Shown here one piece after another: positions 1 to 5,732 of a DNA stretch of 8,595 bases (positions are counted from its first letter, which is position 1; every line of letters begins with the position of its first letter). Position numbers and translations under genes: made by a program. Origin of the DNA: Candidatus Parvarchaeota archaeon. GTDB lineage: Archaea > Nanobdellota > Nanobdellia > Parvarchaeales > Parvarchaeaceae. Where the stretch lies: contig JAMCSQ010000046.1 in the NCBI GenBank assembly GCA_023378805.1, positions 1 to 8,595 of the forward strand, in the 5' to 3' direction. The notes under the pieces are model-generated. The model was not told where the DNA came from and did no database searches. It was given only the letters and a program-made list of their open reading frames with translations.

Positions 1-1617
1 TTTGTCTAAAAGTATGTAATCAAATATGTCGTCAGTTATATCTTCTGGTTTCATTTCTTTTATTATGTGCGCAAAGGTGTAATAAGCCATGTAGATTGTA
101 GAGTCACTAAGCGGCTCTATAAGCCAGCTCTTGTCCCATGGCAAAGGAGTACCTAATCCACCGTTTCTAGTTGCAGCTTTATCCTCCATGTTATAAACCG
201 CGTTTATTATCTGTGCCTTTGCTTCTTCAGGCCTTACATCCATTTTTTGGATCCAGTCTATGGTCTTTTCCTTAAGCTGCTTATCGGAATATCTTATAAA
301 CCACTGGTTTTCAACGAGTTTTATGAGTCCCTTTGCACCGCATCTGCATATAACTTCACCGGATGTTTCATAGAAATTATCATAAGCGTTTTTTTCCTTT
401 ATCAGTTCAATTGCGTATTCCTTCGCTTCTTTCGCTGGCTTTCCGCTTAATGGCCCATTATTTTCATTTAATATACCATAGTTAAATTCAGTTTTATACA
501 CATATTTAGTTGCGTTTTCAAGCTCTTTCTCATCTGCCGTTCCAAAGCGTTTAATCGCTTCTTCCATCAAATTAGGGTTCGTTTTCACGTCTATTACCTT
601 GCGTGGCTCATTTAGTTTTATTTCTGTTTTTTTCTTGTTGTAATAAAAATAATCGAAAGGAGCATGCATTGGCACACTCATTACTATCCCAGTATTCACA
701 GCCGTTTTCACGAACTCTGCATTTAGAATCGGAACCTCTTCATTATTTATTGGGTTTAAGGCATTTTTTCCAGTAAGCTCTGAAATATTAAAGTCTTCTA
801 TTTTCTCTGCTACGTTCTTTTGAAATGGTAATTTTTCAGTGAATTCTTTAGAAACAATCCATTCTTCACCATTGGAAAATCTTACTTTCCTGTATTCTCC
901 TTTCTCATTTACCCAAAGGTTGCTTACTCCATATATTGTTTCAGGCCTTAAAGTAGCTGCCGGCAGTATTAAATTATCGGCTTTAAATTTTATTATTGTG
1001 AATTCAAGTGAACTTTCTCCTTCTCCTTCAGCTCTATCGTGATCCCCTAGCGACGTATTTTCTTTTGGACACCATATTACGGGATGGTTTCCCTGCGTTA
1101 TGTATCCCAGTTCTCTTAGTTTACGAAATTGCCATTCTACGAATTTAGAGTATTGTTCAGTGTATGACAATATAAAATTTCTTCTCCAATCTATCGAGGC
1201 CCCTACTAAATTAAAGTCGCTTTTGTACGTTTTTCCAAAGAACAAACCTAGTTCTAGTGGGTTGCCTGCAAATTTTTTTATGTCTTCTTCGGTTGCCCCC
1301 TGATCTTTCATTATTTTTATTGCTTTTTCATCCAAATTTTTCAGACGCAGAGACATTCCTGCCATCGGTCCGCCGGTCATATGAAAACCCTGTGGAAACA
1401 GAACGTTCTTTCCTTTCATTCTCTGGAATCTTGCGAATATGTCTGCTCTTGTCCATGTATACATATGCCCAGTGTGCAGCCTTCCATCCGGATACATAAC
1501 CGGAACGGTTACAAAGAATTTTTCTCTATTTTCGTCAGCATCGGCTTCATAAAGCTTCTTTTCTTCGTATATGTTTCTCCATTTCTTCTCTATTTCTTCA
1601 AATTCGTATTTTGACAT
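1..1617 (-). CDS. leuS: Leucyl-tRNA synthetase, archaeal/eukaryotic type, N-terminal 539 residues (C-terminus beyond left edge)
   Basis: This class I aminoacyl-tRNA synthetase charges tRNA-Leu with leucine in the cytoplasm. The reading frame is open from ATG at 1617 to base 1 (539 codons). Visible parts are the HIGH-type ATP site HTGH (residues 48-51, preceded by YPDGRL) and FPQGFHMTGGP (74-84). The CP1 editing domain follows, with TLRPETIYG (222-230) and VMSVPMHAPFDY (312-323), whose D322 sits where the conserved editing aspartate is expected. Then come CRCG (424-427), NQWFIRYSD (437-445) and the archaeal signature GLGTPLPWD with LSDSTIYMAYYT (487-514). The KMSKS loop, anticodon-binding domain and C-terminal extension lie outside the window; family members are usually about 930-970 residues. 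The start is well supported because the N-terminus matches the family and a TATA element is correctly placed for a nearly leaderless mRNA. It is divergent from proS. Confidence 0.95.
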   Translation of the reverse strand, partial: MSKYEFEEIEKKWRNIYEEKKLYEADADENREKFFVTVPVMYPDGRLHTGHMYTWTRADIFARFQRMKGKNVLFPQGFHMTGGPMAGMSLRLKNLDEKAIKIMKDQGATEEDIKKFAGNPLELGLFFGKTYKSDFNLVGASIDWRRNFILSYTEQYSKFVEWQFRKLRELGYITQGNHPVIWCPKENTSLGDHDRAEGEGESSLEFTIIKFKADNLILPAATLRPETIYGVSNLWVNEKGEYRKVRFSNGEEWIVSKEFTEKLPFQKNVAEKIEDFNISELTGKNALNPINNEEVPILNAEFVKTAVNTGIVMSVPMHAPFDYFYYNKKKTEIKLNEPRKVIDVKTNPNLMEEAIKRFGTADEKELENATKYVYKTEFNYGILNENNGPLSGKPAKEAKEYAIELIKEKNAYDNFYETSGEVICRCGAKGLIKLVENQWFIRYSDKQLKEKTIDWIQKMDVRPEEAKAQIINAVYNMEDKAATRNGGLGTPLPWDKSWLIEPLSDSTIYMAYYTFAHIIKEMKPEDITDDIFDYILLDK

Positions 1618-1641
1618 ATCAATAAAAGTAATAACTGCTTG

Positions 1642-1649
1642 TTTTTATA
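1642..1649 (-). promoter_or_regulatory. TATA box of leuS
   Basis: On the minus strand this reads TATAAAAA, preceded by a purine-rich stretch (AAAGAAAG) that fits a BRE. Its centre is about 28 bases upstream of the leuS ATG, so with the usual archaeal spacing of about 26 bases transcription would begin at about 1619-1620. That gives a leader of only 2-3 bases, consistent with the absence of a Shine-Dalgarno sequence. Confidence 0.65.
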
Positions 1650-1691
1650 CTTTCTTTGCAACTACAATTTTTATTAGTAAAGGCGGTAAGA

Positions 1692-1699
1692 TTTATTAA
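1692..1699 (+). promoter_or_regulatory. Probable TATA box of proS
   Basis: TTTATTAA, within an A/T run at 1691-1704, lies centred about 25 bases upstream of the proS ATG. This predicts initiation at or next to the A of the start codon, i.e. a leaderless mRNA; no SD sequence precedes proS. Together with the leuS element it makes the 1618-1720 spacer a compact divergent promoter region. The match is weaker than the leuS TATA, and the exact octamer is uncertain in such AT-rich DNA. Confidence 0.45.
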
Positions 1700-1720
1700 T
1701 TAAAACACCATTAAAAACTA

Positions 1721-3154
1721 ATGGCTGAAGGGATAGACATAAAGAAAGAAAGCGATCTAATCTCATGGTATAATCAAGTCGTCATTAAATCAGAAATGCT
1801 TGATTTTTCAGCAGTAAAGGGCTTCGCAGTTTATCGTCCTTATGGCTATGAAATGTGGGAGAGAAGTGTAAGCTACTTAGACAGCAAGTTTAAGTCAGTA
1901 GGCGTAAAAAACGCATATTTTCCATTGTTGATACCGGAAAGTATACTGTCAAAAGAAAAGGAGCACATAGCCGGTTTTAATCCGGAGGTAGCATGGGTAA
2001 CAATGGGAGGAGATACCAAACTTGATGAAAAGCTTGCTATAAGGCCAACCTCTGAAACTATAATGTATGACAGCTACTCTAAGTGGATAAAAAGTTACAG
2101 GGACCTGCCATTACTTATAAATCAGTGGAATACAATGGTCAGGTGGGAAACCAAGGAGACAAGACTACTTTTAAGAGGAAGAGAAAACTTATGGCAAGAG
2201 GGCCACTGTGTCTTTAGAACTAACGAGGAGGCTGACAAAAACGCAAGAGATATCTTGAATTTTTACAAGCAGTTCCTTGAAGAGATGCTTGCAGTCCCGG
2301 TATTAGCTGGTAGAAAAAGTGAGAGTGAAAAGTTTGCAGGCGCAGTTACTACCTATACAGTAGAAGCGATTCTGCCGAATAATTTTATGTCGCAGGCAGC
2401 GACTTCGCATAATCTAGGTCAGAATTTTTCAAAGCCTTTTGATATAAAGTTTTTGGATGAAAAGAATGAATTACAGTACCCTTTTCAAACTTCGTGGGGT
2501 ATTTCAATGCGTTCGATAGGTGTAATGTTATTGGTACACGGAGATAATAAAGGGTTAGTTCTTTCTCCTCACATTGCGCCTTATCAGTGTGTTATTATCC
2601 CTATTATCAAAGAGGAAAGAGCCGCTATTATTAAATATTGCAAGCAGATAGAATCCAAGCTAAAAGAAATGAATATAAGAGTACTTCTTGACAGCAGGGA
2701 GGAATACTCTCCAGGCTGGAAGCTTAATGAATATGATTTAAAAGGTGTACCATTGAAAATACAGGTTGGTAAAAGGGAATTGGACTCAAAAAATATATCT
2801 TTGAAAACAAGAATAAACAATGAACAGTCCTCTCTCGCATTCGATGAAATAGAAAAATTAAAAGAAAAACTTGAAGAAATACACGAAAAAATGCTTGAAA
2901 ATGCCAGAGAAGACAGTAAAAAAAGGATAAAAGAAGAAGATTCAAAAGAAAGGTTTGTAAAAGAAGTTAAAGACAGCTTATATGTAGCAAAAGCTTCATG
3001 GTGCGGTACTCCAGAATGTGAAGAAAAAATAAAAAATGAAACTGGAGCTACTTCCAGACTTATTCCTTTGGAAAATGAAGAACTAATCAGTAAGAAATGT
3101 ATATTTTGCGGAAATGATTCAAAGGTAAATGCATACTTTGCAAAATCCTACTAA
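1721..3154 (+). CDS. proS: Prolyl-tRNA synthetase, archaeal/eukaryotic type
   Basis: This class II synthetase attaches proline to tRNA-Pro. At 477 residues it is full length for the archaeal type, which lacks the bacterial editing insertion. In order: motif 1 region with ERSVSYLDSKF and FPLLIP (47-72); the proline-binding RPTSE loop (108-112); motif 2, RWE (141-143) to WQEGHCVF (158-165); FAGAVTTYTVEA (205-216); ATSHNLGQNFSKPFDIKF (227-244); motif 3 with SWGISMRSIG and HGDNKGLVL (258-281); anticodon-binding domain (about 284-355, with PGWKLNEYDLKGVPLKI at 331-347). A charged coil (about 370-425) leads to a C-terminal zinc-binding domain with C428, C433, C460 and C463, and the protein ends in the characteristic terminal tyrosine (AKSY). 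Motif 2 reads TRLLLRGRENLWQEG, slightly divergent from the usual xPFLRxREFLWQEG. The gene appears leaderless, and the methyltransferase follows one base after the stop. Confidence 0.97.
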   Translation: MAEGIDIKKESDLISWYNQVVIKSEMLDFSAVKGFAVYRPYGYEMWERSVSYLDSKFKSVGVKNAYFPLLIPESILSKEKEHIAGFNPEVAWVTMGGDTKLDEKLAIRPTSETIMYDSYSKWIKSYRDLPLLINQWNTMVRWETKETRLLLRGRENLWQEGHCVFRTNEEADKNARDILNFYKQFLEEMLAVPVLAGRKSESEKFAGAVTTYTVEAILPNNFMSQAATSHNLGQNFSKPFDIKFLDEKNELQYPFQTSWGISMRSIGVMLLVHGDNKGLVLSPHIAPYQCVIIPIIKEERAAIIKYCKQIESKLKEMNIRVLLDSREEYSPGWKLNEYDLKGVPLKIQVGKRELDSKNISLKTRINNEQSSLAFDEIEKLKEKLEEIHEKMLENAREDSKKRIKEEDSKERFVKEVKDSLYVAKASWCGTPECEEKIKNETGATSRLIPLENEELISKKCIFCGNDSKVNAYFAKSY

Positions 3155-3155
3155 G

Positions 3156-3662
3156 ATGGATTCCATAATTTATTACAATTCTATAGGTGAAAGCTATGAA
3201 AGTCTTTATTTAAGGGAGCAAGAAAACAAGATACAGTTTATTTTGTCAAAAATAAAGGTAAAAGACAGTGATAGACTATTAGATGCGGGTGCAGGCACAG
3301 GCATACTCGAATCGATGCTTCCGAAAAATGAAATAACCGCAATTGAGCCGTCAGATATGGCTAATATGATTGTTAAAAAAGGATTTAAGAACGTTTCAGT
3401 TGTAAAGAAAAGGATACAGGATTTTGTTTCTGATAGGAAGTTTGATATTGTGTTCTGCATAACCGTTCTGCAGGATATAGAAGAAACAGACCGTAAAAGT
3501 ACAATCAAAAAGCTGTTCGATTTAACTGCTGAAAACGGCCGTTTAATAATCTCGGTTTTAAAGTCATCGAATATAGATTTAAGCAGCTTAAATCCGGTAG
3601 AAAGTGGCTATATTGAAAATGATAGATACTTTATATTCTTTAATAATGTAAAAGCTTTTTAA
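3156..3662 (+). CDS. Class I SAM-dependent methyltransferase, substrate unknown
   Basis: This 168-residue protein has a Rossmann-type SAM-binding core. Motif I is LLDAGAGTG (41-49), E64 ends strand beta2 (TAIEPS) and would bind the SAM ribose, and FDIVFCITVLQDIE (96-109) is the motif IV/post region, followed by the helix and strand NGRLIISVLK (127-136). The N-terminus YYNSIGESYESLY is the usual helix of UbiE/BioC-like methyltransferases. The protein ends just after the core, so there is little room for a substrate-recognition domain. ATG 3156 is preferred because it lies one base after the proS stop and begins the recognisable family sequence. An in-frame ATG at 3129 would add nine residues encoded within the conserved end of proS. 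No SD is seen at 3156, so translation is probably coupled to proS. The substrate cannot be inferred; a link to tRNA or translation rests on position alone. Confidence 0.85.
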   Translation: MDSIIYYNSIGESYESLYLREQENKIQFILSKIKVKDSDRLLDAGAGTGILESMLPKNEITAIEPSDMANMIVKKGFKNVSVVKKRIQDFVSDRKFDIVFCITVLQDIEETDRKSTIKKLFDLTAENGRLIISVLKSSNIDLSSLNPVESGYIENDRYFIFFNNVKAF

Positions 3663-3670
3663 GTTAAGAA

Positions 3671-3697
3671 TTATTTAATTATGTATTAATATAAAAA
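3671..3697 (+). promoter_or_regulatory. TATA-like elements upstream of the PRC-barrel gene
   Basis: Two candidates lie in the 63-base gap. TTATTTAA (3671-3678) would start transcription near 3701 and leave the SD inside a leader of about 25 bases. The better-looking TATAAAAA (3690-3697) would start near 3719, inside or after the SD, and would waste it. The upstream element is therefore the more plausible one, unless the gene is read from the proS transcript. Inference from spacing only. Confidence 0.35.
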
Positions 3698-3713
3698 TAT
3701 TAGTAAAACTATC

Positions 3714-3720
3714 AGGAGGT
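3714..3720 (+). promoter_or_regulatory. Shine-Dalgarno site that fixes the PRC-barrel start
   Basis: AGGAGGT is a near-perfect SD ending five bases before ATG 3726. It overlaps the in-frame TTG at 3720, which rules out that TTG as the start codon. It contrasts with leuS and proS upstream, which have no SD. Confidence 0.85.
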
Positions 3721-3725
3721 TGATT

Positions 3726-3998
3726 ATGGCAGGTGTAACTAAAGGAGAAAAAATAGATGCAAGAACAATAGTCGGTAAAACCATTGTAGGAAAGAGCGGA
3801 AAGAAGATAGGTATAGTACAGGATCTTATATATGAAGTAAGAACAGGAGAACTAGTTTATTTGTCTGTCAAGAATCCTACCTCCTATGCTAATACGTTTC
3901 AGTTCGAGAAAGATGAAAATGGCTTTGAAGAGATCCCATACAGTGCAGTTATCTCCATAGGGGATTTTGTGGTAGTTGCGGAAGAAGATATAATATAA
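3726..3998 (+). CDS. Single-domain PRC-barrel protein
   Basis: This 90-residue cytoplasmic protein consists almost entirely of one PRC-barrel domain, a small beta-barrel used as a protein-protein interaction module. The signature is GKTIVGKSGKKIGIVQDL (17-34) followed by TGELVYLSV (40-48), and the closing strand motif IPYSAVISIGDFVVV (70-84). There are no membrane segments. Stand-alone archaeal PRC-barrel proteins of this size are abundant, and haloarchaeal members (CdpB1/CdpB2) take part in cell division. Whether this one does so cannot be told from sequence. The start is fixed by the SD at 3714-3720. It may be read with proS and the methyltransferase or from its own promoter, and the strong SD suggests good expression. 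It is the last gene of the rightward housekeeping block; the sequence changes character beyond it. Confidence 0.9.
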   Translation: MAGVTKGEKIDARTIVGKTIVGKSGKKIGIVQDLIYEVRTGELVYLSVKNPTSYANTFQFEKDENGFEEIPYSAVISIGDFVVVAEEDII

Positions 3999-4007
3999 AA
4001 AACTAGG

Positions 4008-4048
4008 CATTGTTAGCTATAATTACGTAAGTAATATAGTTTACAATG
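4008..4048. repeat. Long imperfect hairpin (41 bases)
   Basis: Left arm CATTGTTAGCTATAATTAC (4008-4026) and right arm GTAATATAGTTTACAATG (4031-4048) pair around the loop GTAA. There is one T-T mismatch, one G-T wobble and one bulged A, so about 16-17 of 18 positions pair. It begins ten bases after the PRC-barrel stop. On the plus strand no T-run follows. On the minus strand the stem is followed by TAG and then six T (to about 3997), which looks like an intrinsic terminator for leftward transcription, although no leftward gene is visible to its right before 5226. It may instead be an operator, an RNA structure or the end of a mobile element. Confidence 0.6.
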
Positions 4049-4225
4049 GAAATACATATTATCCCTGTATGGGAAACGGAACATTGCCAAGCGGAAGCCA
4101 GCAAAATATATAATTATTACTGCAAAATAATTGTAGGTATAAATAAAAACAGTAGAGCTCAATGTGCAAAAACGCCAATGAACTCTATAAACCTAAAGCA
4201 GCAAGTGATTAAAAGCATTCTGTGA
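4046..4225 (+). CDS. Doubtful 59-residue ORF
   Basis: This is an open frame from ATG 4046 to TGA 4223-4225. The product would begin MEIHIIPVWETEHCQ and contains three cysteines (14, 26, 40), with no recognisable domain, no signal peptide and no membrane segment. The start codon lies inside the right arm of the 4008-4048 hairpin, there is no SD, and a TATA-like element lies within the frame. It may be chance or a remnant of a decayed gene. Listed because it is the longest forward frame in the spacer. Confidence 0.15.
   Translation: MEIHIIPVWETEHCQAEASKIYNYYCKIIVGINKNSRAQCAKTPMNSINLKQQVIKSIL
4153..4187. repeat. Inverted repeat in the spacer
   Basis: TAGAGCTCA (4153-4161) and TGAACTCTA (4179-4187) are inverted copies with one mismatch around a 17-base loop. 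It lies downstream of the TATA-like sequence at 4138-4145 and upstream of the four-HTH gene. It could be a binding site for a dimeric regulator or an RNA stem, and an arm of this length could also arise by chance in AT-rich DNA. Confidence 0.35.
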
Positions 4226-4265
4226 AAGCCGACCACTTTGATTTCTGTTTCGTTCTTTTTGAAAA

Positions 4266-4298
4266 ACGCTAATGACCGATTCGCCTTAAATCTAGCGT
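4266..4298. promoter_or_regulatory. Possible operator upstream of the four-HTH gene
   Basis: The perfect 6-base inverted repeat ACGCTA (4266-4271) / TAGCGT (4293-4298) lies 26 bases before the ATG, with arm centres 27 bases apart, roughly two and a half helical turns. Its G+C content stands out from the surroundings. The following gene encodes a multi-HTH DNA-binding protein, so autoregulation is a reasonable guess. No binding evidence exists. Confidence 0.25.
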
Positions 4299-4305
4299 AA
4301 CCACT

Positions 4306-4323
4306 ACTTCTTGTCGATGAAGT
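4306..4323 (+). promoter_or_regulatory. Small hairpin directly before the four-HTH start codon
   Basis: ACTTC (4306-4310) and GAAGT (4319-4323) can form a 5-bp stem with an 8-base loop that ends two bases before ATG 4325. The weak purine stretch GATGAAG, the only candidate ribosome-binding sequence, lies partly in the stem, so the structure could limit initiation. Five-base arms are short enough to arise by chance. Confidence 0.2.
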
Positions 4324-4324
4324 T

Positions 4325-5197
4325 ATGCAAAAATATAGTAACGAAGTGAAGGCGGAAGCGAGAGAATTGGTGAAAAGCGGGCTTTCCAGAACGGAAGCCG
4401 CAAGAAGATTAGGCTTCAGTTCGAACTATGTCTACAATCTTTGCTTGGACATCCCATTGAAAAGATCTAATCATTATCCTCAAGAAATGGTAGAACGAGC
4501 AAGAAAACTCGCTAGTGAAGGGATAAGTAAACTGTTGATATCCAAGGAACTGAGCGTATCTTATCAGTGGGTAAAAGAGCATCTTTATGACATAAACGCT
4601 TCAAAAGCGCTTAGCAAGGAGACTATAGAAAATATAAAAGACCTGTTTATGATGGGCATATCCAAGACTGACATATCAAAAAAGTTGCGTGTGTCTCCGA
4701 CTACGGTAGGTAAGTACACTCCAAAGGTATCGGCTCGCAGACGGTTTGATCCAGAAATCGGCAAGAAGGCTATCGCTATGGTCAGAAGTGGCTTGGGCAG
4801 AGAATCTACTGCTGCTATTCTCGGCGTCTCGTACAAATTTGTCTGGAACCGCACGAAAAGAATAAAGCGAGATGGAAATGTGATCTTTGGCAAGAGAATG
4901 CTTAAGATCTTAGGTAAGTTACTTCTGGATGGTTTCTATTTCGCTAGAAGGAACGAGATACCTGTGTGTAGATATATGACGGGTTACCTGCCGATAAAAC
5001 TTGTAGTATACAGAAGGAAATTTGTGTTTGTAGCACCTGGGAGAGAGCAAGGGGCGATTGCGGAACTTGTCGCTAGATACTACCATAATCATATCGGATC
5101 AAGAAGACTCAATAGAATAATAGACGCCTTTAGTGCATATGAGTATAGAAAGTATTTGTTAAAGAAAACAAAGAATTTGAGGTATATTGGTAAATAA
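4325..5197 (+). CDS. DNA-binding protein with four tandem helix-turn-helix repeats and an unknown C-terminal domain
   Basis: Residues 4-43, 51-90, 96-135 and 141-180 are four 40-residue units repeating every 45-47 residues. Each contains the core pattern G(I/L)SK-x-x-(I/A)-(S/A)-x-x-L-x-VS-x-x-x-V of a resolvase/homeodomain-like HTH: GLSRTEAARRLGFS, GISKLLISKELSVS, GISKTDISKKLRVS, GLGRESTAAILGVS. Residues 181-290 form a basic domain I cannot name (RMLKILGKLLLDGF at 191-204, then RYMTGYLPIKLVVYRRKFVFV at 216-236 and a helical Lys/Arg-rich tail). No DDE, serine- or tyrosine-recombinase catalytic pattern is evident. ATG 4325 is the only start available, since an in-frame stop lies at 4298-4300. 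Hand-counted G+C is 52% (4741-4800) and 45% (4381-4440), against 30-32% in neighbouring rows, with more CGN arginine codons, which suggests transfer. It could be a regulator, a replication or transposition accessory protein, or a domesticated transposase. It converges on the hsdR operon, 28 bases away. Confidence 0.75.
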   Translation: MQKYSNEVKAEARELVKSGLSRTEAARRLGFSSNYVYNLCLDIPLKRSNHYPQEMVERARKLASEGISKLLISKELSVSYQWVKEHLYDINASKALSKETIENIKDLFMMGISKTDISKKLRVSPTTVGKYTPKVSARRRFDPEIGKKAIAMVRSGLGRESTAAILGVSYKFVWNRTKRIKRDGNVIFGKRMLKILGKLLLDGFYFARRNEIPVCRYMTGYLPIKLVVYRRKFVFVAPGREQGAIAELVARYYHNHIGSRRLNRIIDAFSAYEYRKYLLKKTKNLRYIGK

Positions 5198-5225
5198 ATG
5201 CCTATGGCTGCTGTAATCAAAATAG

Positions 5226-5732
5226 TTATTTAACTGGAATAATTATTGCTTCTTTTTTGCTGTTTAAAGCTTGCGAGTTCAAAATTTCCATTACCATTAT
5301 GTATATTGTGTAACCTGAAAAACCTAATAATCCTAGCATTACAAGTAATAGAGTATAAAGTGGTTCAGTAGGAATTATTCCAGTAAGTTTTCCTTGATAA
5401 AAAGAAGCGATTACGCTAGTAGACGTAATAAAAATTTCGTAATTTAAAAAACCGAAAAATGAAAAGTTTAGTATATCTCCCAGTGGTCCAAATATTTCGT
5501 GAAATCCTAAATTACCTGCGGGATGGTAAGAGCTTCTAGTTTTTGTTATTGCTAATAAAATGTAATTAAAGATAACTAATATAATTATAACCGCAACAAA
5601 GACATTACTTAAAGTCGAAAGATTAGCAAAGACTATAAGAATTAAGTAATCTCCCAGGTGGGTAGCTATTAGTAGTATGGCTATCACCATAACAATAATC
5701 ATAACTCCAACAAAAAAAGTTTTATTGACCAT
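5226..5732 (-). CDS. Small multi-pass membrane protein, function unknown
   Basis: This 168-residue protein is strongly hydrophobic. Likely membrane segments are 5-25, 42-62 and 123-149, with a weaker candidate at about 92-112. The loop at 63-90 contains KTRSSYHPAGNLGFHEIFGPLGD and is rich in Gly and Pro; the C-terminal tail (about 152-168) carries several lysines. I recognise no family. It is the last gene of the leftward operon: its ATG (5732-5730) follows directly on the stop of the zinc-ribbon protein with no gap, and a GGAGGA site overlaps that gene's end, so co-translation is very likely. Its membrane nature and its link to a glycine-zipper protein suggest the two act together in the membrane (inference). 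No signal peptide separate from the first membrane segment is seen. After the stop there are only 27 bases before the convergent four-HTH gene. Confidence 0.8.
   Translation of the reverse strand: MVNKTFFVGVMIIVMVIAILLIATHLGDYLILIVFANLSTLSNVFVAVIIILVIFNYILLAITKTRSSYHPAGNLGFHEIFGPLGDILNFSFFGFLNYEIFITSTSVIASFYQGKLTGIIPTEPLYTLLLVMLGLLGFSGYTIYIMVMEILNSQALNSKKEAIIIPVK

Larger units (their letters stand above)
3999..4324. other. 326-bp spacer without a convincing gene
   Basis: The spacer separates the PRC-barrel gene from the four-HTH gene. It holds a long imperfect hairpin (4008-4048), a short TCCC/GGGA hairpin (4062-4074), a run of TATA-like sequence (ATATATAA at 4107-4114, TATAAATA at 4138-4145), a second inverted repeat (4153-4187), a pyrimidine-rich stretch ending in five T (4242-4260) and two small inverted repeats just before the next ATG. 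I looked for tRNA features (T-loop, CCA end) and for C/D-box motifs and saw none. One 59-codon ORF is listed separately as doubtful. Confidence 0.6.

Noticed and set aside
3129..3155. ATG 3129 as start of the methyltransferase
   Set aside because: The extra nine residues are encoded inside the conserved C-terminal end of proS and do not resemble the family. ATG 3156 one base after the stop gives the expected N-terminus, although an AAGG before 3129 keeps it possible.
3720..3725. TTG at 3720 as start of the PRC-barrel gene
   Set aside because: It overlaps the AGGAGGT ribosome-binding site; ATG 3726 is correctly spaced from it.
4080..4324. Possible tRNA or C/D-box sRNA in the spacer (GTGATTA, GATTCGCC, GATGAAG fragments)
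   Set aside because: No cloverleaf, no GGTTCGA-type T arm with a pairing acceptor stem, and no correctly spaced RUGAUGA/CUGA pairs could be found.
4325..5197. Tyrosine recombinase or DDE transposase identity for the four-HTH protein
   Set aside because: The C-terminal stretch YYHNHIGSRRLNR...YEYRKY resembles the R-H-R-Y pattern only superficially: spacing is too short and no box I arginine region exists. No spaced D, D, E residues in a transposase fold are evident.
5198..5225. CRISPR, terminator or attachment site between the convergent genes
   Set aside because: Only 28 bases, with no stem of note and no repeat. A short T-run on the minus strand could help termination but is not distinctive.
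4107..5250. Short direct repeat ATAATTATT on both sides of the four-HTH gene as target-site duplication
   Set aside because: Nine bases of pure A/T in AT-rich DNA are expected by chance, and no terminal inverted repeats lie next to the copies.
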